Assembly: GCA_022825385.1 (NCBI GenBank)
Contig: JAJDWX010000009.1
Location: 62,001-126,000 of the forward strand
Origin: Rhodothermales bacterium
GTDB lineage: Bacteria > Bacteroidota > Rhodothermia > Rhodothermales > VXPQ01
Direction: 5' to 3'
Length of the DNA stretch: 64,000 bases
This document shows positions 19,255-29,439 of the stretch, piece after piece. Position numbers and translations under genes: made by a program. The notes below the pieces were generated by a model. It was not told where the DNA came from and did no database searches. It saw only the letters and a list, made by a program, of their open reading frames with translations. Each line of letters opens with the position of its first letter. The first letter of the stretch is position 1.

Positions 19255-19276
19255 ATCAGAGTATCCTTAAAGTCCG
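19255..19276. repeat. Single arm of the fold-back repeat
   Basis: ATCAGAGTATCCTT plus AAAGTCCG repeats the outer arm of the 2251-2512 element (one extra A). It lies just upstream of uxuA; a matching second arm was not found nearby. Confidence 0.5.
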
Positions 19277-19308
19277 CAAAATTATAGACGCTGCGAGGGC
19301 GCGTCGGG

Positions 19309-19593
19309 TCACAGCATCATAACCTTGTCCACCTTCGCCGCCGCCTGGTACAAGGCAATGATTTCGTCGCTGGAATGCATTTGCATTTTCGCCGTGACGC
19401 TGAGATACCGCCCTTTGGACGACGCCCGCACCGTAACCGGATCGCGTCCGAATATCTTTTTGAGCGCGGGCAAGCCGTCGGCGGGCACAATGAATTTGAA
19501 CAGATATTCGTCGGGAAAATCGATCTGTTCGTCCAGCAATTGCTGAAAACCCTCCCACCATGCGTCTTCTTCCGACGGCGCGTTCTTCATCAT
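19309..19593 (-). CDS. DUF493 family protein (YbeD-like)
   Basis: A 94-residue protein with the ferredoxin-like DUF493 signature: [20 protein letters not shown], then [20 protein letters not shown] and the C-terminal [19 protein letters not shown]. These small proteins are widespread; E. coli YbeD is the best-known member and its exact role is unsettled. Two Met codons in a row (19593 and 19590) are both possible starts. It is divergent from clpB and lies upstream of uxuA on the same strand. Confidence 0.88.
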   Translation of the reverse strand: MMKNAPSEEDAWWEGFQQLLDEQIDFPDEYLFKFIVPADGLPALKKIFGRDPVTVRASSKGRYLSVTAKMQMHSSDEIIALYQAAAKVDKVMML

Positions 19594-19824
19594 TGTTCGA
19601 TATCCAGCTATCCTGAGGTTGTACCATCGGTTGAAACGAGGCGAAATGCCCGCTCGTTCCTGTTCGCGTTCTGCCAGACTGTCAGTAGTCGGCTTCCGGT
19701 ACGCTTTTCGCAGAGGCTGATCCCGCAACGATGCGCAAGGCAGCCCGTTCATTCGCAATATATATCGGGCTGCCGGGCGAAATTCGCATCGAGACAGGAA
19801 TGCGCAGCAGCAAAAGGTATCCCG

Positions 19825-22014
19825 ATGAATCCCCAACAAGCAAGCCCGCAACAGGAAGGCGCCGAGCGGCAGGCGCTCGAACGTTTTGCCCGCGATCTTA
19901 TCGAACAGGCAAAGAAAGGCGGCATCGACCCCGTAATAGGCCGGGACGAAGAAATTCGTCGCGTTCTGCAGATTCTTTCCCGCCGAACCAAAAACAACCC
20001 GGTGCTGGTCGGGGAACCCGGCGTAGGGAAAACAGCGATCGCGGAAGGGTTGGCTATTCGCATCGTGCAGGGCGACGTGCCGGAAGGGCTCAAGGACAAA
20101 CGGCTGGCGGCGCTTGACATGGGCGCGCTGATCGCGGGAGCCAAATACCGGGGAGAATTCGAGGATCGCCTCAAGGCGGTTGTCAAGGAAGTGAGCGAAT
20201 CGGATGGCCAGGTCATTCTTTTCATCGACGAAATTCATACGCTTGTGGGCGCAGGCGCCGCCGAGGGCGCCATGGATGCGGCAAACATTCTGAAGCCCGC
20301 CCTTGCCCGCGGGGAACTGCGCGCTATCGGGGCGACCACGCTGGACGAATATCGGAAGCATTTCGAGAAGGACAAGGCGCTGGAACGGCGCTTTCAGATG
20401 GTGCTGGTGGCGGAGCCCTCCGTCGCCGACGCCATTTCCATTCTGCGGGGCATCAAGGACCGCTACGAAGTGCATCATGGCGTACGCATCCAGGACGCCG
20501 CCATCATTGCGGCGGCCGAACTCAGCCATCGGTACATCGCCGACCGGTTTCTGCCCGACAAGGCGATCGATCTGATCGACGAATCGGCGGCTCGCCTGCG
20601 CATCGAAATCGATTCCATGCCGGAAGACCTGGACCAGATGGAACGGCAAATCCGCCAACTGGAAATCGAACGCGAAGCCGTGAAGCGAGACGGCGTGCAA
20701 GGCAAGCCCGAACAGGTCAACGAGAAGATCGCCCGGCTTGAGGAGGAGCGCAACGAACTTCGGGCGCGCTGGGAACGGGAAAAGGACGTTATTCGGACGA
20801 TTCGGGATACCCGGGAGCGTATGGACCAGCTCCGCATCCAGGCGGAAAACCTGGAGCGCGCGGGCGAGTATGGCCGCGTGGCGGAAATTCGCTACGGACA
20901 GATTCCGCAGGCCGACCGGAAAATCCGCGAAGCGCAAGCCCGCCTCGACGAAATCCAGACGCAGGGCGCGCTATTGAAGGAAGAGATCGGGCCGGAAGAC
21001 ATTGCCGAAATCGTATCCCGATGGACGGGCGTTCCCGTGGCGAAAATGCTTGCCGGGGAGCGGGAGAAACTGTTGCGGCTCGAAGAAGCGCTGGAACGCC
21101 GCGTGGTTGGACAGCCCGAAGCGCTCCAGGTTGTTTCCCATGCGGTGCGTCGGGGACGAACCGGACTTCAGGAGGCGTCTCGCCCGATCGGAAGTTTTAT
21201 TTTCCTTGGCTCCACCGGGACGGGCAAGACCGAGCTGGCGAAAGCCCTTGCCGAGTTCCTGTTCAACGACGAGCATGCCATGGTGCGCATCGACATGAGC
21301 GAATACCAGGAGCGTCATGCGGTCAGTCGGCTCGTGGGCGCGCCGCCCGGGTATGTCGGATACGAAGAGGGGGGCCAATTGACCGAAGCGGTGCGCCGCC
21401 GTCCGTATTCCGTGATTCTTCTGGATGAAATAGAAAAGGCGCATCCCGAAGTGTTCAACGTGTTGCTGCAAGTGCTGGACGACGGGCGCCTGACCGACAA
21501 CAAGGGGCGCGCCGCCGACTTCCGGAATACCATCGTCATCATGACGAGCAACATGGGGTCCGAGGTCATCCGGGAAGGCATCGAAGCGGCCCGAACCTTC
21601 GACGACCAGGCCTTCGCGGACATGAAGGAAAAGATGGGCCTTCTGCTCAGGGAGCGGCTGCGACCGGAATTTCTGAACCGGATCGACGAAATGGTCCTGT
21701 TCCGTCCGCTTGGGCCAGAACAGATTCGCCGCATCGTGGATATACAGTATGCGCGGATCGAGGCGCTGGCCCGCCGAAACCAGAATCTTTCGCTTGCGTT
21801 GTCCAGTGCGGCGCGGGACTGGCTGGCCAAGCAGGGCTACGACCCGACGTTCGGGGCGCGCCCCCTCAAGCGCCTGCTGCAACAGGAAATCTCCAACAAA
21901 CTTGCAGAAAAAATTCTGGCTGGTCGCATTGCGGACGGAGACCGCGTACATATCGACCTGGCTCCCGACGCCGCGGGATTGACCTTCGACGCGGCGGCTT
22001 CCGCGGCGGCATAA
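19825..22014 (+). CDS. clpB: ClpB-type AAA+ disaggregase lacking the Clp N-domain
   Basis: ClpB rescues aggregated proteins with DnaK. Two AAA+ modules are complete: Walker A1 GEPGVGKT (63-70) with Walker [12 protein letters not shown], a coiled-coil middle domain of ClpB type (~240-390, starting [20 protein letters not shown]), then Walker A2 GSTGTGKT (462-469), [20 protein letters not shown] and the C-terminal [14 protein letters not shown]. The protein is ~729 residues because it begins at what is residue ~150 of ordinary ClpB; the N-terminal Clp repeats are absent and the DNA upstream does not code for them. AAAGG precedes the ATG at 19825. An acetyltransferase gene follows after 12 bases. 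Confidence 0.92.
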   Translation: MNPQQASPQQEGAERQALERFARDLIEQAKKGGIDPVIGRDEEIRRVLQILSRRTKNNPVLVGEPGVGKTAIAEGLAIRIVQGDVPEGLKDKRLAALDMGALIAGAKYRGEFEDRLKAVVKEVSESDGQVILFIDEIHTLVGAGAAEGAMDAANILKPALARGELRAIGATTLDEYRKHFEKDKALERRFQMVLVAEPSVADAISILRGIKDRYEVHHGVRIQDAAIIAAAELSHRYIADRFLPDKAIDLIDESAARLRIEIDSMPEDLDQMERQIRQLEIEREAVKRDGVQGKPEQVNEKIARLEEERNELRARWEREKDVIRTIRDTRERMDQLRIQAENLERAGEYGRVAEIRYGQIPQADRKIREAQARLDEIQTQGALLKEEIGPEDIAEIVSRWTGVPVAKMLAGEREKLLRLEEALERRVVGQPEALQVVSHAVRRGRTGLQEASRPIGSFIFLGSTGTGKTELAKALAEFLFNDEHAMVRIDMSEYQERHAVSRLVGAPPGYVGYEEGGQLTEAVRRRPYSVILLDEIEKAHPEVFNVLLQVLDDGRLTDNKGRAADFRNTIVIMTSNMGSEVIREGIEAARTFDDQAFADMKEKMGLLLRERLRPEFLNRIDEMVLFRPLGPEQIRRIVDIQYARIEALARRNQNLSLALSSAARDWLAKQGYDPTFGARPLKRLLQQEISNKLAEKILAGRIADGDRVHIDLAPDAAGLTFDAAASAAA

Positions 22015-22026
22015 AACATAATCCTT

Positions 22027-22545
22027 ATGAAAGCGCCTGCTTCCCGGACCTCGCTTCCGGGTTTTACCATCCGGCTTGCCGTCCGGGACGATGTCCCGCT
22101 CATTCACGCCCTCATTCGGGGCCTGGCCCGGTTCGAACGGCTTGAACACGAATGCGTGGCGACGGAAGAAGCCCTGGAGAGCACCCTGTTCGGCGCCCGC
22201 GCCTACGCGGAAGCGCTGATCGGCGAATTCGAGGGCGCTCCGGTGGGGTTTGCGCTTTTCTTTCATAACTATTCCACCTTCCTGGCTCGGCCCGGCGTCT
22301 ATCTCGAAGATATTTATGTGGAACCCGCCTGGCGCGGACGGGGCTTCGGGACGGCGTTTCTGAAGCGGGTGGCCGAGCTCGCGGCGGCGCGGGGTTGCGG
22401 GCGCCTGGAGTGGTCCGTACTGGACTGGAACGAAAACGCGATCCGGCTTTACGAACGGCTTGGCGCGAAGCCCATGGCCGAATGGACGACCATGCGCGTG
22501 ACGGGGGAGGCGCTTGCCGCGCTGGCCAGCGGTTCGGACGTGTGA
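22027..22545 (+). CDS. GNAT N-acetyltransferase, diamine acetyltransferase-like
   Basis: Transfers an acetyl group from acetyl-CoA. The GNAT core is clear: FTIRLAVRDDVPLIHALIRG, YLEDIYVEPAWRGRGFGTAF with the CoA-binding R-G-x-G-x-G/A loop, and RLEWSVLDWNENAIRLYERL. The YLEDIYV and WSVLDWN segments are those of the spermidine/spermine and thialysine acetyltransferase subgroup, so a polyamine or small amine substrate is likely. The 172-residue length fits. It follows clpB by 12 bases on the same strand and is probably co-transcribed. Confidence 0.9.
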   Translation: MKAPASRTSLPGFTIRLAVRDDVPLIHALIRGLARFERLEHECVATEEALESTLFGARAYAEALIGEFEGAPVGFALFFHNYSTFLARPGVYLEDIYVEPAWRGRGFGTAFLKRVAELAAARGCGRLEWSVLDWNENAIRLYERLGAKPMAEWTTMRVTGEALAALASGSDV

Positions 22546-22694
22546 GGCTACGCTGATTACGTCTGCAAAGACAGGTGCGCGCCGTCTGCTTTTCCCGTCG
22601 CGTTCCTGTCCGTATTTTTTCTGCAAAATAAATTCATAAGCGTTACCTTTCCGGGTAGCGTAGCCCTGTCCTGCCCACAGATCCCCAAAAAGCC

Positions 22695-24044
22695 ATGACG
22701 TCCAGAAACAGACGCGATTTTTTGAAAACCAGCGCGCTCCTTGCCGGAGGGCTTGCCCTGCCAGCCATTGTTCCAGCGTCTGCGCTTGGGCGCGGCGGCC
22801 GCACGGCCCCCAGCGACCGCATTACGCTTGGGTTCATTGGCACGGGCAATATGGGGACGGGCCACCTGCGGCAGTTTCTGGAGAAAGAGCAGGTGCATAT
22901 TGCAGGGGTCTGCGACGTAAACCGGGCGAGTTACGGTTACTGGAACGGCGCCTACGCGGGCAGGGAACCCGCCCGGCACCTGGTGAATTTCCGCCGCGGC
23001 AAGGAGATGCACTCCGGGAAAGCCTCTCCCTGCGAGGGGTACGAAGACTTTCGGGAGTTGCTGGCCCGCGACGATATCGATGCGGTCGTGATTTCTACGC
23101 CGGATCACTGGCACGCCATTCCGGTGATTGCCGCTGCGCGCGCCGGGAAGCATATTTACTGCGAGAAACCGCTTTCGCTTACCGTTCGGGAAGGGCGGGC
23201 CATGAGCGATGCGGTCAAGGAGGCGGGCGTGGTTTTCCAGACCGGGAGCCAGCAGCGCTCCGGCGAAGGGTTTCGCCATGCCTGCGAACTGGTTTTGAAC
23301 GGGCGGATCGGTACGCTGCGCACCGTGCGGTGCGGCCTTCCGTCGGGCCATCCGGATTTTGGCGAAACCGCCGACCGAAAAGAACCCGAACCCGTGCCCG
23401 AAGGCTTCAATTACGATTTCTGGCTGGGTCCCGCGCCCGAAGCGGAATACAGCCCGGCCCGGTGTCACGTCAATTTCCGCTGGATTCTGGATTACTCGGG
23501 CGGGCAGGTGACGGATTGGGGCGGGCACCATCCCGACATTGCGCAGTGGGGCATGGGCGTGGCCCGGACCGGTCCGATAGCCATTCGCAACGCTCGGGGC
23601 GTTTTCCCGGAGAACGATTTATGGAATGCGGCTACGGAGTTTTATTTCGAAGCGGAATACGCCAACGGAGTGACCATGGTCGTCACCAGCGACGAACAGC
23701 GAGGCGTCCGCTTCGAAGGCGACGACGGATGGATATTCGTCTCTCGCGGCGGCCACGAGACATCCGACCCTGCTATCTGGAGCACCATCCTGAGCGATCA
23801 GGATACTCGCCTGTATCGCAGCGACGATCATCGCCAGGACTTTCTCGATAGCGTCGTGGCCGGCACGGAACCGGTTGCGCCGGTCGAGGAGGCGCACCGT
23901 TCTATCACCGTGGCGCACCTTGGCAACATCGCCATGCAGCTGGGCCGCGACCTGAGGTGGGATCCGGATCGGGAAATGGTCCTCGACGACGCTTCGGCCA
24001 ACGAGATGCTCGGACGGCCCATGCGGGAGCCCTGGTCGCTCTGA
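22695..24044 (+). CDS. Tat-exported Gfo/Idh/MocA family oxidoreductase
   Basis: An NAD(P)-dependent oxidoreductase or related enzyme acting on a sugar or sugar-like compound. The N-terminus SRNRRDFLKTSALLAGG is a twin-arginine signal, so the folded protein goes to the periplasm. The Rossmann motif ITLGFIGTGNMGTGHL begins at ~45, and the conserved EKPLSL segment (HIYCEKPLSLTVREGRAM) is at ~155. VVFQTGSQQRS and VTDWGGHHPDIAQW are typical of the large exported subgroup in polysaccharide-degrading Bacteroidota and Planctomycetes. A second, distinct member lies at 34738-36066. Substrate unknown. Confidence 0.92.
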   Translation: MTSRNRRDFLKTSALLAGGLALPAIVPASALGRGGRTAPSDRITLGFIGTGNMGTGHLRQFLEKEQVHIAGVCDVNRASYGYWNGAYAGREPARHLVNFRRGKEMHSGKASPCEGYEDFRELLARDDIDAVVISTPDHWHAIPVIAAARAGKHIYCEKPLSLTVREGRAMSDAVKEAGVVFQTGSQQRSGEGFRHACELVLNGRIGTLRTVRCGLPSGHPDFGETADRKEPEPVPEGFNYDFWLGPAPEAEYSPARCHVNFRWILDYSGGQVTDWGGHHPDIAQWGMGVARTGPIAIRNARGVFPENDLWNAATEFYFEAEYANGVTMVVTSDEQRGVRFEGDDGWIFVSRGGHETSDPAIWSTILSDQDTRLYRSDDHRQDFLDSVVAGTEPVAPVEEAHRSITVAHLGNIAMQLGRDLRWDPDREMVLDDASANEMLGRPMREPWSL

Positions 24045-24067
24045 CGCCCAAAGTAGCCAATAAATAA

Positions 24068-24119
24068 AGAGGAGGGCCAGGCATGTCGGGGCTCCAGTCC
24101 GTATGCAAGGCCCTCCTCT
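24068..24119 (+). terminator. Long perfect-stem hairpin after the oxidoreductase gene
   Basis: AGAGGAGGGCC (24068-24078) pairs exactly with GGCCCTCCTCT (24109-24119). The 30-base loop contains further pairing (GCAT...ATGC). No U-run follows on the plus strand; on the minus strand the stem is followed by TTTATTTA. It may be a terminator for the oxidoreductase gene or a structured RNA element. Confidence 0.45.
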
Positions 24120-24648
24120 GTGGCACACACCGTCGGCGGAGGTAGAACCGAAGGGCGTGTTTTTCGCGCTTCCCGCTGCATTGCGCAGGCGGGGCGCACG
24201 TCGTTTCATTGAGCAAATTTCCTGCCGTTTCCGTACGGGCCTGCGCGCCGCTTGCGTAGTGGCTTACGGGAATTCATTGCGCAGGTTACGCTCGCCGCAT
24301 ATTTTGTTGCACAAAAATTCAACAGGATTCGCTGACGAAGCATGCGCTGATCCAGTCCGCAAGGCGCAGCGGCTGTGCGCTGGCCCCGGTGTGCAATAAC
24401 GGATTATGCGGGCGTACGCCGCGCATTTTCTCCTCCTTGCCAGGGAAGCGCAACATATTTTTCCACAATTCGGCAGAAAGAACAAATAGTGCTTGCATAA
24501 CGGCTTTATATGATTTTTATTATATATTCCTTCCACAGGCTTGCGCAGGCGTCGGACGGGCGAAGCCCTTCGCCGGCAGACGCCCGCCGCGTACGCTCGT
24601 TCTTGCCCGCGTTTTTTCCGATTCGTCCTTGCAGATGGCGTTGCCGCT
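24120..24648. other. Intergenic region upstream of smc
   Basis: About 530 bases without a supportable gene. The part around 24485-24530 is strikingly AT-rich (TTTATATGATTTTTATTATA) and is the best candidate for the smc promoter region, but no clear promoter boxes with proper spacing were found. Confidence 0.4.
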
Positions 24649-27600
24649 ATGTATCTGAGCAAACTCGAATTGCATGGCTTCAAAAGTTTTGCGGATCGCA
24701 CGGCGCTGCGATTCGATGCGGGCATTACGGCTATCGTAGGTCCTAACGGATGCGGCAAGTCGAATATTGTGGACGCCGTGCGCTGGGCGATCGGCGAGCA
24801 ACGCACGCGCGTCCTCCGCTCCGAAAAGATGGAGAACGTCATTTTCAGCGGCGCAGCGAAGCGCAAGCCGCTGGGCATGTCCGAAGTGCTCCTGACCATC
24901 GAGAACAACCGGAATATTCTTCCTTCCCGGTACGACGAAGTGCAATTGGGGCGTCGCCTCTACCGGTCTGGCGATTCCGAGTACGCCATGAATGGCGTAA
25001 CATGCCGCCTGCGCGACATTATGGACCTGTTCATGGATACCGGGATGGGCGCCGGGGCGTATTCGGTCATCGAACTCAAGATGATCGACGAGATTCTGTC
25101 CGAAAACACCGACGACCGGCGGCGGTTGTTCGAGGAAGCGGCGGGCGTTACGAAATACAAGGTGCGTCGGCGGCAAACGTTGGGAAGACTGAAGGCGACC
25201 CGGGCAGACCTGGAACGCATCCGGGACCTTACGGACGAAATCGCCAAGCAGGTTCGCAGCTTGAAGCGGCAAGCCGGGCAAGCCGAACGCTACAAGCAGG
25301 CCCGGAGCCGCCTGCGTACGCTTGAACTGGCCATCGCCGCCGCCGAGTATATTCGCCTCGCAGCAGAGCAGGACCTGCTTGCCAATGAAACATCTGGCCT
25401 GAGCGAGGAAACGACGCAGGCGACGCAGCAGGAAACCGAGCAGGCCGAGGCGTTGACTGCGCTTCGGGAGCAAGCACTTGATTGCGAGAAGCGCCTGGAG
25501 GCCGCCCGCGCCGATCTGTACGCGCATATCGACAAGCGGCGCGAACTGGAAACCGAGCAACGGCTTTCGGAAGGACAACTGGAGTCTGCCCGCGGCGAAC
25601 GGCAACGCATGCAGGAAGAGCGGGAAACCGCTGCGCTGCGCCGCACCGACATGACGCAGGAAATCGCCGAGGTGGAAAAGGCCTTGAAGGAAGCCGAACC
25701 CGCTATGTACGAGGCGGAAAGGCGGCTGGCCGCCGCGGAGCGCGAACGGGACGTCCGGGGCGCCGCCCGCGATGAAAAGCAACAGGTCGTGCTGCATCTG
25801 CGGGAAGAGGAACGCGCATGCGAAGAGGGGCATGTCGCGCAACGCCGTCAACTCGACAAGATCGTTGGCCAGCGCGATCTTATGCAGAAGAATGCGGCAG
25901 ACATGGAAACGGAACGTCGCGAGGCAGCGGCATTGCTTGCCGACCTGCGTACGCTTGCGGCGGATAAAGAAACCCTGAAGGCCGCCGCTGCGACCGCTGT
26001 CGAAGAGGCCCGCCTTGCTTTCGAACAGGCCGCGCAGGAAGAGGCCCGCATCCGGGCGCGTCTTGACGAGGCGCTTGATCGATTGCACCAACTGGAACGG
26101 GAGCAGGAAGCGCTTGTCGCGTCGGTCCGGTTGCTGGAGAGCCTGCTTGCGTCCTGCGAAGATTGCGCCGGGGCGGTGCAGTACCTGGCCGCCTCGGAAT
26201 GGGCCCGCGGGCGCCTGGTCACCGTGGCCGACCTTTTTGCCTGCGAGGATGCGGATCGCGTAGCGCTGGCCGCTGCGCTGGGGGCTTTTGCAGACTGCAT
26301 TGTGGTTCCTTCCGACCGCGAGGCCCGGGCGGCCATCGCACAATTGCGCGAGAGCGGGCAGGGGCGAGCCACCTTCGTCGTACTGGATCGGATACCGGAG
26401 ACGATACCGACTGGCAGCCCCCGCTCCGAAGCGCCTTTGTCGCTTGCGGCCGCCGTGCGCATTGCAGACCAGCATATGGATCCGGACCCATGCGCTCGCC
26501 TGGCCCGGTTGCTCCTAAGCGATGCGTATGTGGTCGATACGCTTGACGAAGCGGAGCGACAGGCAGCGCAAGCGGCCCCGGGCGCGCGATTTTTTGCGCG
26601 CACCGGCGAATGGGTCGATGCGCAAGGGGTTTTGCATGCGGGCAGCGAGGAGGAAGGGGATACGGCGGTTCTCGGACGGCTTGAGCGGCGGAATCAGCTG
26701 GAAACCGCGCGGCGCCGCTTGCAGGCTATCGAAAGCGATATCCAGGCCGCGGAAGCGACCATCGCCGCGCACCGCGACGAAATGGCTGCTGTTTGCGCCG
26801 AATCCTTGCGCGAGCGGTTTGGCGAAGCCGAACGAAATCTGTCCAACGTAGCGCAGGAAGCCGCGCAGGTTGCCTTCAATCTGGAAGCAGCCGAACGCCG
26901 CCTCGAAGCGCTTTCGAAAAAACTCGAAGAGACGCAGGGCTTTCTCGAAAGGGCGGATTCCGAGAGCCGCCTCCTGGACCAGGAGATTTCCGGGTCTGTC
27001 GAAGCGCTGGAGGACCTACGGACCCGCCTCGACGAAGCGGAAACAGCCTTGCAGGCCGCCGAAGCCGAAAGCCGCGTGGCGGCGGGGGTATGCAGCGAGG
27101 CCGGGCTTGAGGCGCTCAAGGCGCGCAATCGCTGCGAGAATTTGCAGCGGGACCTGGATCGCGCGCGCGGGCGGTTGCAGGATCTGGATGCCCGCGCGGA
27201 AGCGCGCGAACGCCGCATCGCCGAACTCGACCGGAAGATGCAGCAAGCCCAGGATCGGTTGGACAACCTGACTGCCGATTGGCCCGCCTTGCAAGCAAGG
27301 CAAGCGGACCTGCAAGAAGCGGCGAACCGTCTGGACGCGGCGTTGCAGTCTCTCCGGAAGGAGGCGTCGGTCCTTGAAAATGCCTTGCAAGGATTGCGGG
27401 ATCGCCGCGAACAACTGGTGCAACAGGAGCATACGCGCGCGCTGCGGCTCACCGAAATCCGAACCCGGATGGAGGCGCTGGTCGAGCAGGTCGCCGAAGA
27501 TTTTTCCGTTTCGCTTCCCGAAGCCGTGGTGGAAGCATCCATTCCGTCGCCAGAAGACTTTGAGGAAGAAGCGGCCCGCGAGGAAGCCAGTGCGCTGCGT

Positions 27601-28251
27601 CAGCGTTTGCGCGTCATGGGGAGCGTCAACGAGTTGGCGCTGGAGCACTGGGAGGAAGAAACGAAGCGGCTCGAATTCCTGATGCAGCAACAGCAAGACC
27701 TCGAAACCGCCGAAAAAACGCTGCTCGAAACGATCGACGAAATCAATGCGACGGCTTCGGCCCGGTTCATGGAAACGTTCGAGGAGATTCGGCGGCATTT
27801 CCGGGAAACGTTTCAGGATTTGTTCGGAGAAGAAGCGGTGGCCGATCTGACGCTGGAAGACCCGTCGCAGCCGCTCGAAACGGCCATCCGCATCAAAGCC
27901 CGCCCTGGCGGCAAGACCTCGTCGAGCACGTCGCTGCTTTCCGGAGGCGAGAAAGCGCTTACGGCCATTGCGCTATTGTTTGGCATCTATCTGGTGAAGC
28001 CAAGCCCCTTCTGTATTCTCGACGAGGTAGACGCTCCGCTCGACGACAAGAACGTGCGCCGCTTTATGCGCATGATCCGCCGGTTTGCAGAACACACGCA
28101 ATTCCTTCTCGTTACACACAACAAGTTGACGATGGAGGCGGCGGACCGGTTGTATGGCGTCACCATGCAAGAACCCGGCGTTTCCCGTATCGTAGGCGTA
28201 CAATTCGACGAAGCGGTTCAGATCGTCGAACGCGCGTCCCGGGCGGCGTAG
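24649..28251 (+). CDS. smc: Chromosome segregation protein SMC
   Basis: The ATPase core of the bacterial condensin, which organises and separates chromosomes with ScpA/ScpB. The head begins MYLSKLELHGFKSFADRTAL with Walker A GPNGCGKS at 31-38. Two long coiled coils flank a hinge at about residues 500-640 (CEDCAGAVQYLAASEWARGR, CIVVPSDREARAAIAQL). The C-terminal head carries the ABC signature LLSGGEKALTAIALLFGIYL (~1096) and Walker B CILDEVDAPLDDKNVRRF (~1122). The 1200-residue length is normal. The ATG at 24649 is chosen because the conserved head starts there; no strong ribosome site is seen. A transporter gene follows after 90 bases. Confidence 0.96.
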   Translation: MYLSKLELHGFKSFADRTALRFDAGITAIVGPNGCGKSNIVDAVRWAIGEQRTRVLRSEKMENVIFSGAAKRKPLGMSEVLLTIENNRNILPSRYDEVQLGRRLYRSGDSEYAMNGVTCRLRDIMDLFMDTGMGAGAYSVIELKMIDEILSENTDDRRRLFEEAAGVTKYKVRRRQTLGRLKATRADLERIRDLTDEIAKQVRSLKRQAGQAERYKQARSRLRTLELAIAAAEYIRLAAEQDLLANETSGLSEETTQATQQETEQAEALTALREQALDCEKRLEAARADLYAHIDKRRELETEQRLSEGQLESARGERQRMQEERETAALRRTDMTQEIAEVEKALKEAEPAMYEAERRLAAAERERDVRGAARDEKQQVVLHLREEERACEEGHVAQRRQLDKIVGQRDLMQKNAADMETERREAAALLADLRTLAADKETLKAAAATAVEEARLAFEQAAQEEARIRARLDEALDRLHQLEREQEALVASVRLLESLLASCEDCAGAVQYLAASEWARGRLVTVADLFACEDADRVALAAALGAFADCIVVPSDREARAAIAQLRESGQGRATFVVLDRIPETIPTGSPRSEAPLSLAAAVRIADQHMDPDPCARLARLLLSDAYVVDTLDEAERQAAQAAPGARFFARTGEWVDAQGVLHAGSEEEGDTAVLGRLERRNQLETARRRLQAIESDIQAAEATIAAHRDEMAAVCAESLRERFGEAERNLSNVAQEAAQVAFNLEAAERRLEALSKKLEETQGFLERADSESRLLDQEISGSVEALEDLRTRLDEAETALQAAEAESRVAAGVCSEAGLEALKARNRCENLQRDLDRARGRLQDLDARAEARERRIAELDRKMQQAQDRLDNLTADWPALQARQADLQEAANRLDAALQSLRKEASVLENALQGLRDRREQLVQQEHTRALRLTEIRTRMEALVEQVAEDFSVSLPEAVVEASIPSPEDFEEEAAREEASALRQRLRVMGSVNELALEHWEEETKRLEFLMQQQQDLETAEKTLLETIDEINATASARFMETFEEIRRHFRETFQDLFGEEAVADLTLEDPSQPLETAIRIKARPGGKTSSSTSLLSGGEKALTAIALLFGIYLVKPSPFCILDEVDAPLDDKNVRRFMRMIRRFAEHTQFLLVTHNKLTMEAADRLYGVTMQEPGVSRIVGVQFDEAVQIVERASRAA

Positions 28252-28341
28252 CGATTCTGCCGACGCGCCGCGCCGGCGGGCCGCTTTCGCCATTCGGGCC
28301 GCTGTCTCATTTGGCGGAGCGATTTGCAAGCGGCATTTCCC

Positions 28342-29376
28342 ATGAATCCGGACGCACACAGGCAACCTGACCTCGACGGAAGCGAGGAGGCCGCATGGCC
28401 GCACCATGTCCTGTTGCTGATTTTCGTTGCGCTGTGGGGCGGGAATTTCGTGCTTGCCGAAGTAGCCTTGCGCGAAATGTCTCCCATCGGATTTTCCGTT
28501 TCCCGGTTTCTGCTTGGGGGCATGGCCATGATCGCCATGTTGTATTGCCAGCTCTTTTTCGGGAGCGGCAGGGCGGCGGGCGCCCGCCTCTTTCCCCGGA
28601 TCGATAAAAAAGACTGGCCGCGCTTGCTCCTCGTGGCCGTGCTGGGCGCCACGCTTGCTCCCTGGTTGGGTATCGAGGGACTGGGGCTTACCCATGGGGC
28701 CCGCGCTTCCTTGTGGCTGGCGCTGGGGCCGGTGCTCAGCTGGGCGCTGGGATATATGCTGGGCACGGAACGCATCGGTCGTTTCGGATACGTTGGCGTC
28801 GTATTGGCGGCGCTGGGCACGTTTATCCTTGCTTTCGACGGTTTTCGTCCCGGCACGGGCTATTGGCTTGGCGACCTGCTGCTGGCGCTGGCGTTGCTTA
28901 TGGCAGTCGCCGAATTGCATTTCATCAAACCCCTTGCGGCCCGATACGGGGCTACGGCCATGGTGGCGGCCCGCACCGCTATCGGAGGCATGTTCTACCT
29001 GCTTATCGCCTTGCCCGCGCTTGTGCGCGAATCCTGGCTGGATTTGGGCGCCTGGACCTGGATAGCCATTATTTTCGGTGGAGCAGTCGGCGTGGGCATC
29101 GGCCAGTGGGCCAAGGTGCGCGCCCTGAGGAAGCTGGGACCGACCCGCGTGGTGCTCTACGGCAACCTTGTTCCGCTTGCCGCCCTCGCGCTTGCCTGGG
29201 CAACCATCCGAACGCAACCGTCCCCGCTGGAGATTCTGTCCGGGTTGTTCATCGTTTTTGGCGCCATCTGTATTCAGGCGCTGGATGTGCGTTCCCGAAA
29301 CGGGAATGACAAGACAGGCGGGGGACGGACCGCTAATTTCCTCAACAGCGTGGCGATGCGGTCCGGCGACGCCTGA
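28342..29376 (+). CDS. EamA/DMT-superfamily transporter
   Basis: A 344-residue inner-membrane protein with ten likely membrane helices arranged as two EamA repeats: LLLIFVALWGGNFVLAEVAL...GLTHGARASLWLALGPVLSW and LGDLLLALALLMAVAELHFI...LGPTRVVLYGNLVPLAALAL. Members export or import amino acids, nucleobases and other metabolites; no substrate can be assigned here. The ATG at 28342 is preferred to an upstream TTG. A copy of the dispersed GGATAC repeat begins two bases after the stop codon. Confidence 0.9.
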   Translation: MNPDAHRQPDLDGSEEAAWPHHVLLLIFVALWGGNFVLAEVALREMSPIGFSVSRFLLGGMAMIAMLYCQLFFGSGRAAGARLFPRIDKKDWPRLLLVAVLGATLAPWLGIEGLGLTHGARASLWLALGPVLSWALGYMLGTERIGRFGYVGVVLAALGTFILAFDGFRPGTGYWLGDLLLALALLMAVAELHFIKPLAARYGATAMVAARTAIGGMFYLLIALPALVRESWLDLGAWTWIAIIFGGAVGVGIGQWAKVRALRKLGPTRVVLYGNLVPLAALALAWATIRTQPSPLEILSGLFIVFGAICIQALDVRSRNGNDKTGGGRTANFLNSVAMRSGDA

Positions 29377-29377
29377 G

Positions 29378-29423
29378 GGATACGCTGGGCGAAACCACTG
29401 CGCCCGCCGCGTCGCTTTCGCCC
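29378..29423. repeat. Dispersed repeat related to the left arm of the 2251 element
   Basis: GGATACGCTGGGCGAAACCA and the next 26 bases align without gaps to 2253-2298 (34 of 46 identical by eye). Located in the short gap between the DMT transporter and a small gene on the other strand. Confidence 0.4.
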
Positions 29424-29439
29424 CTGAGCGCTACGCGAA

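Noticed and set aside
24520-26475. A 651-codon minus-strand frame across the smc start
   Set aside because: Antisense to conserved SMC head and coiled-coil sequence. No family features and atypical composition.
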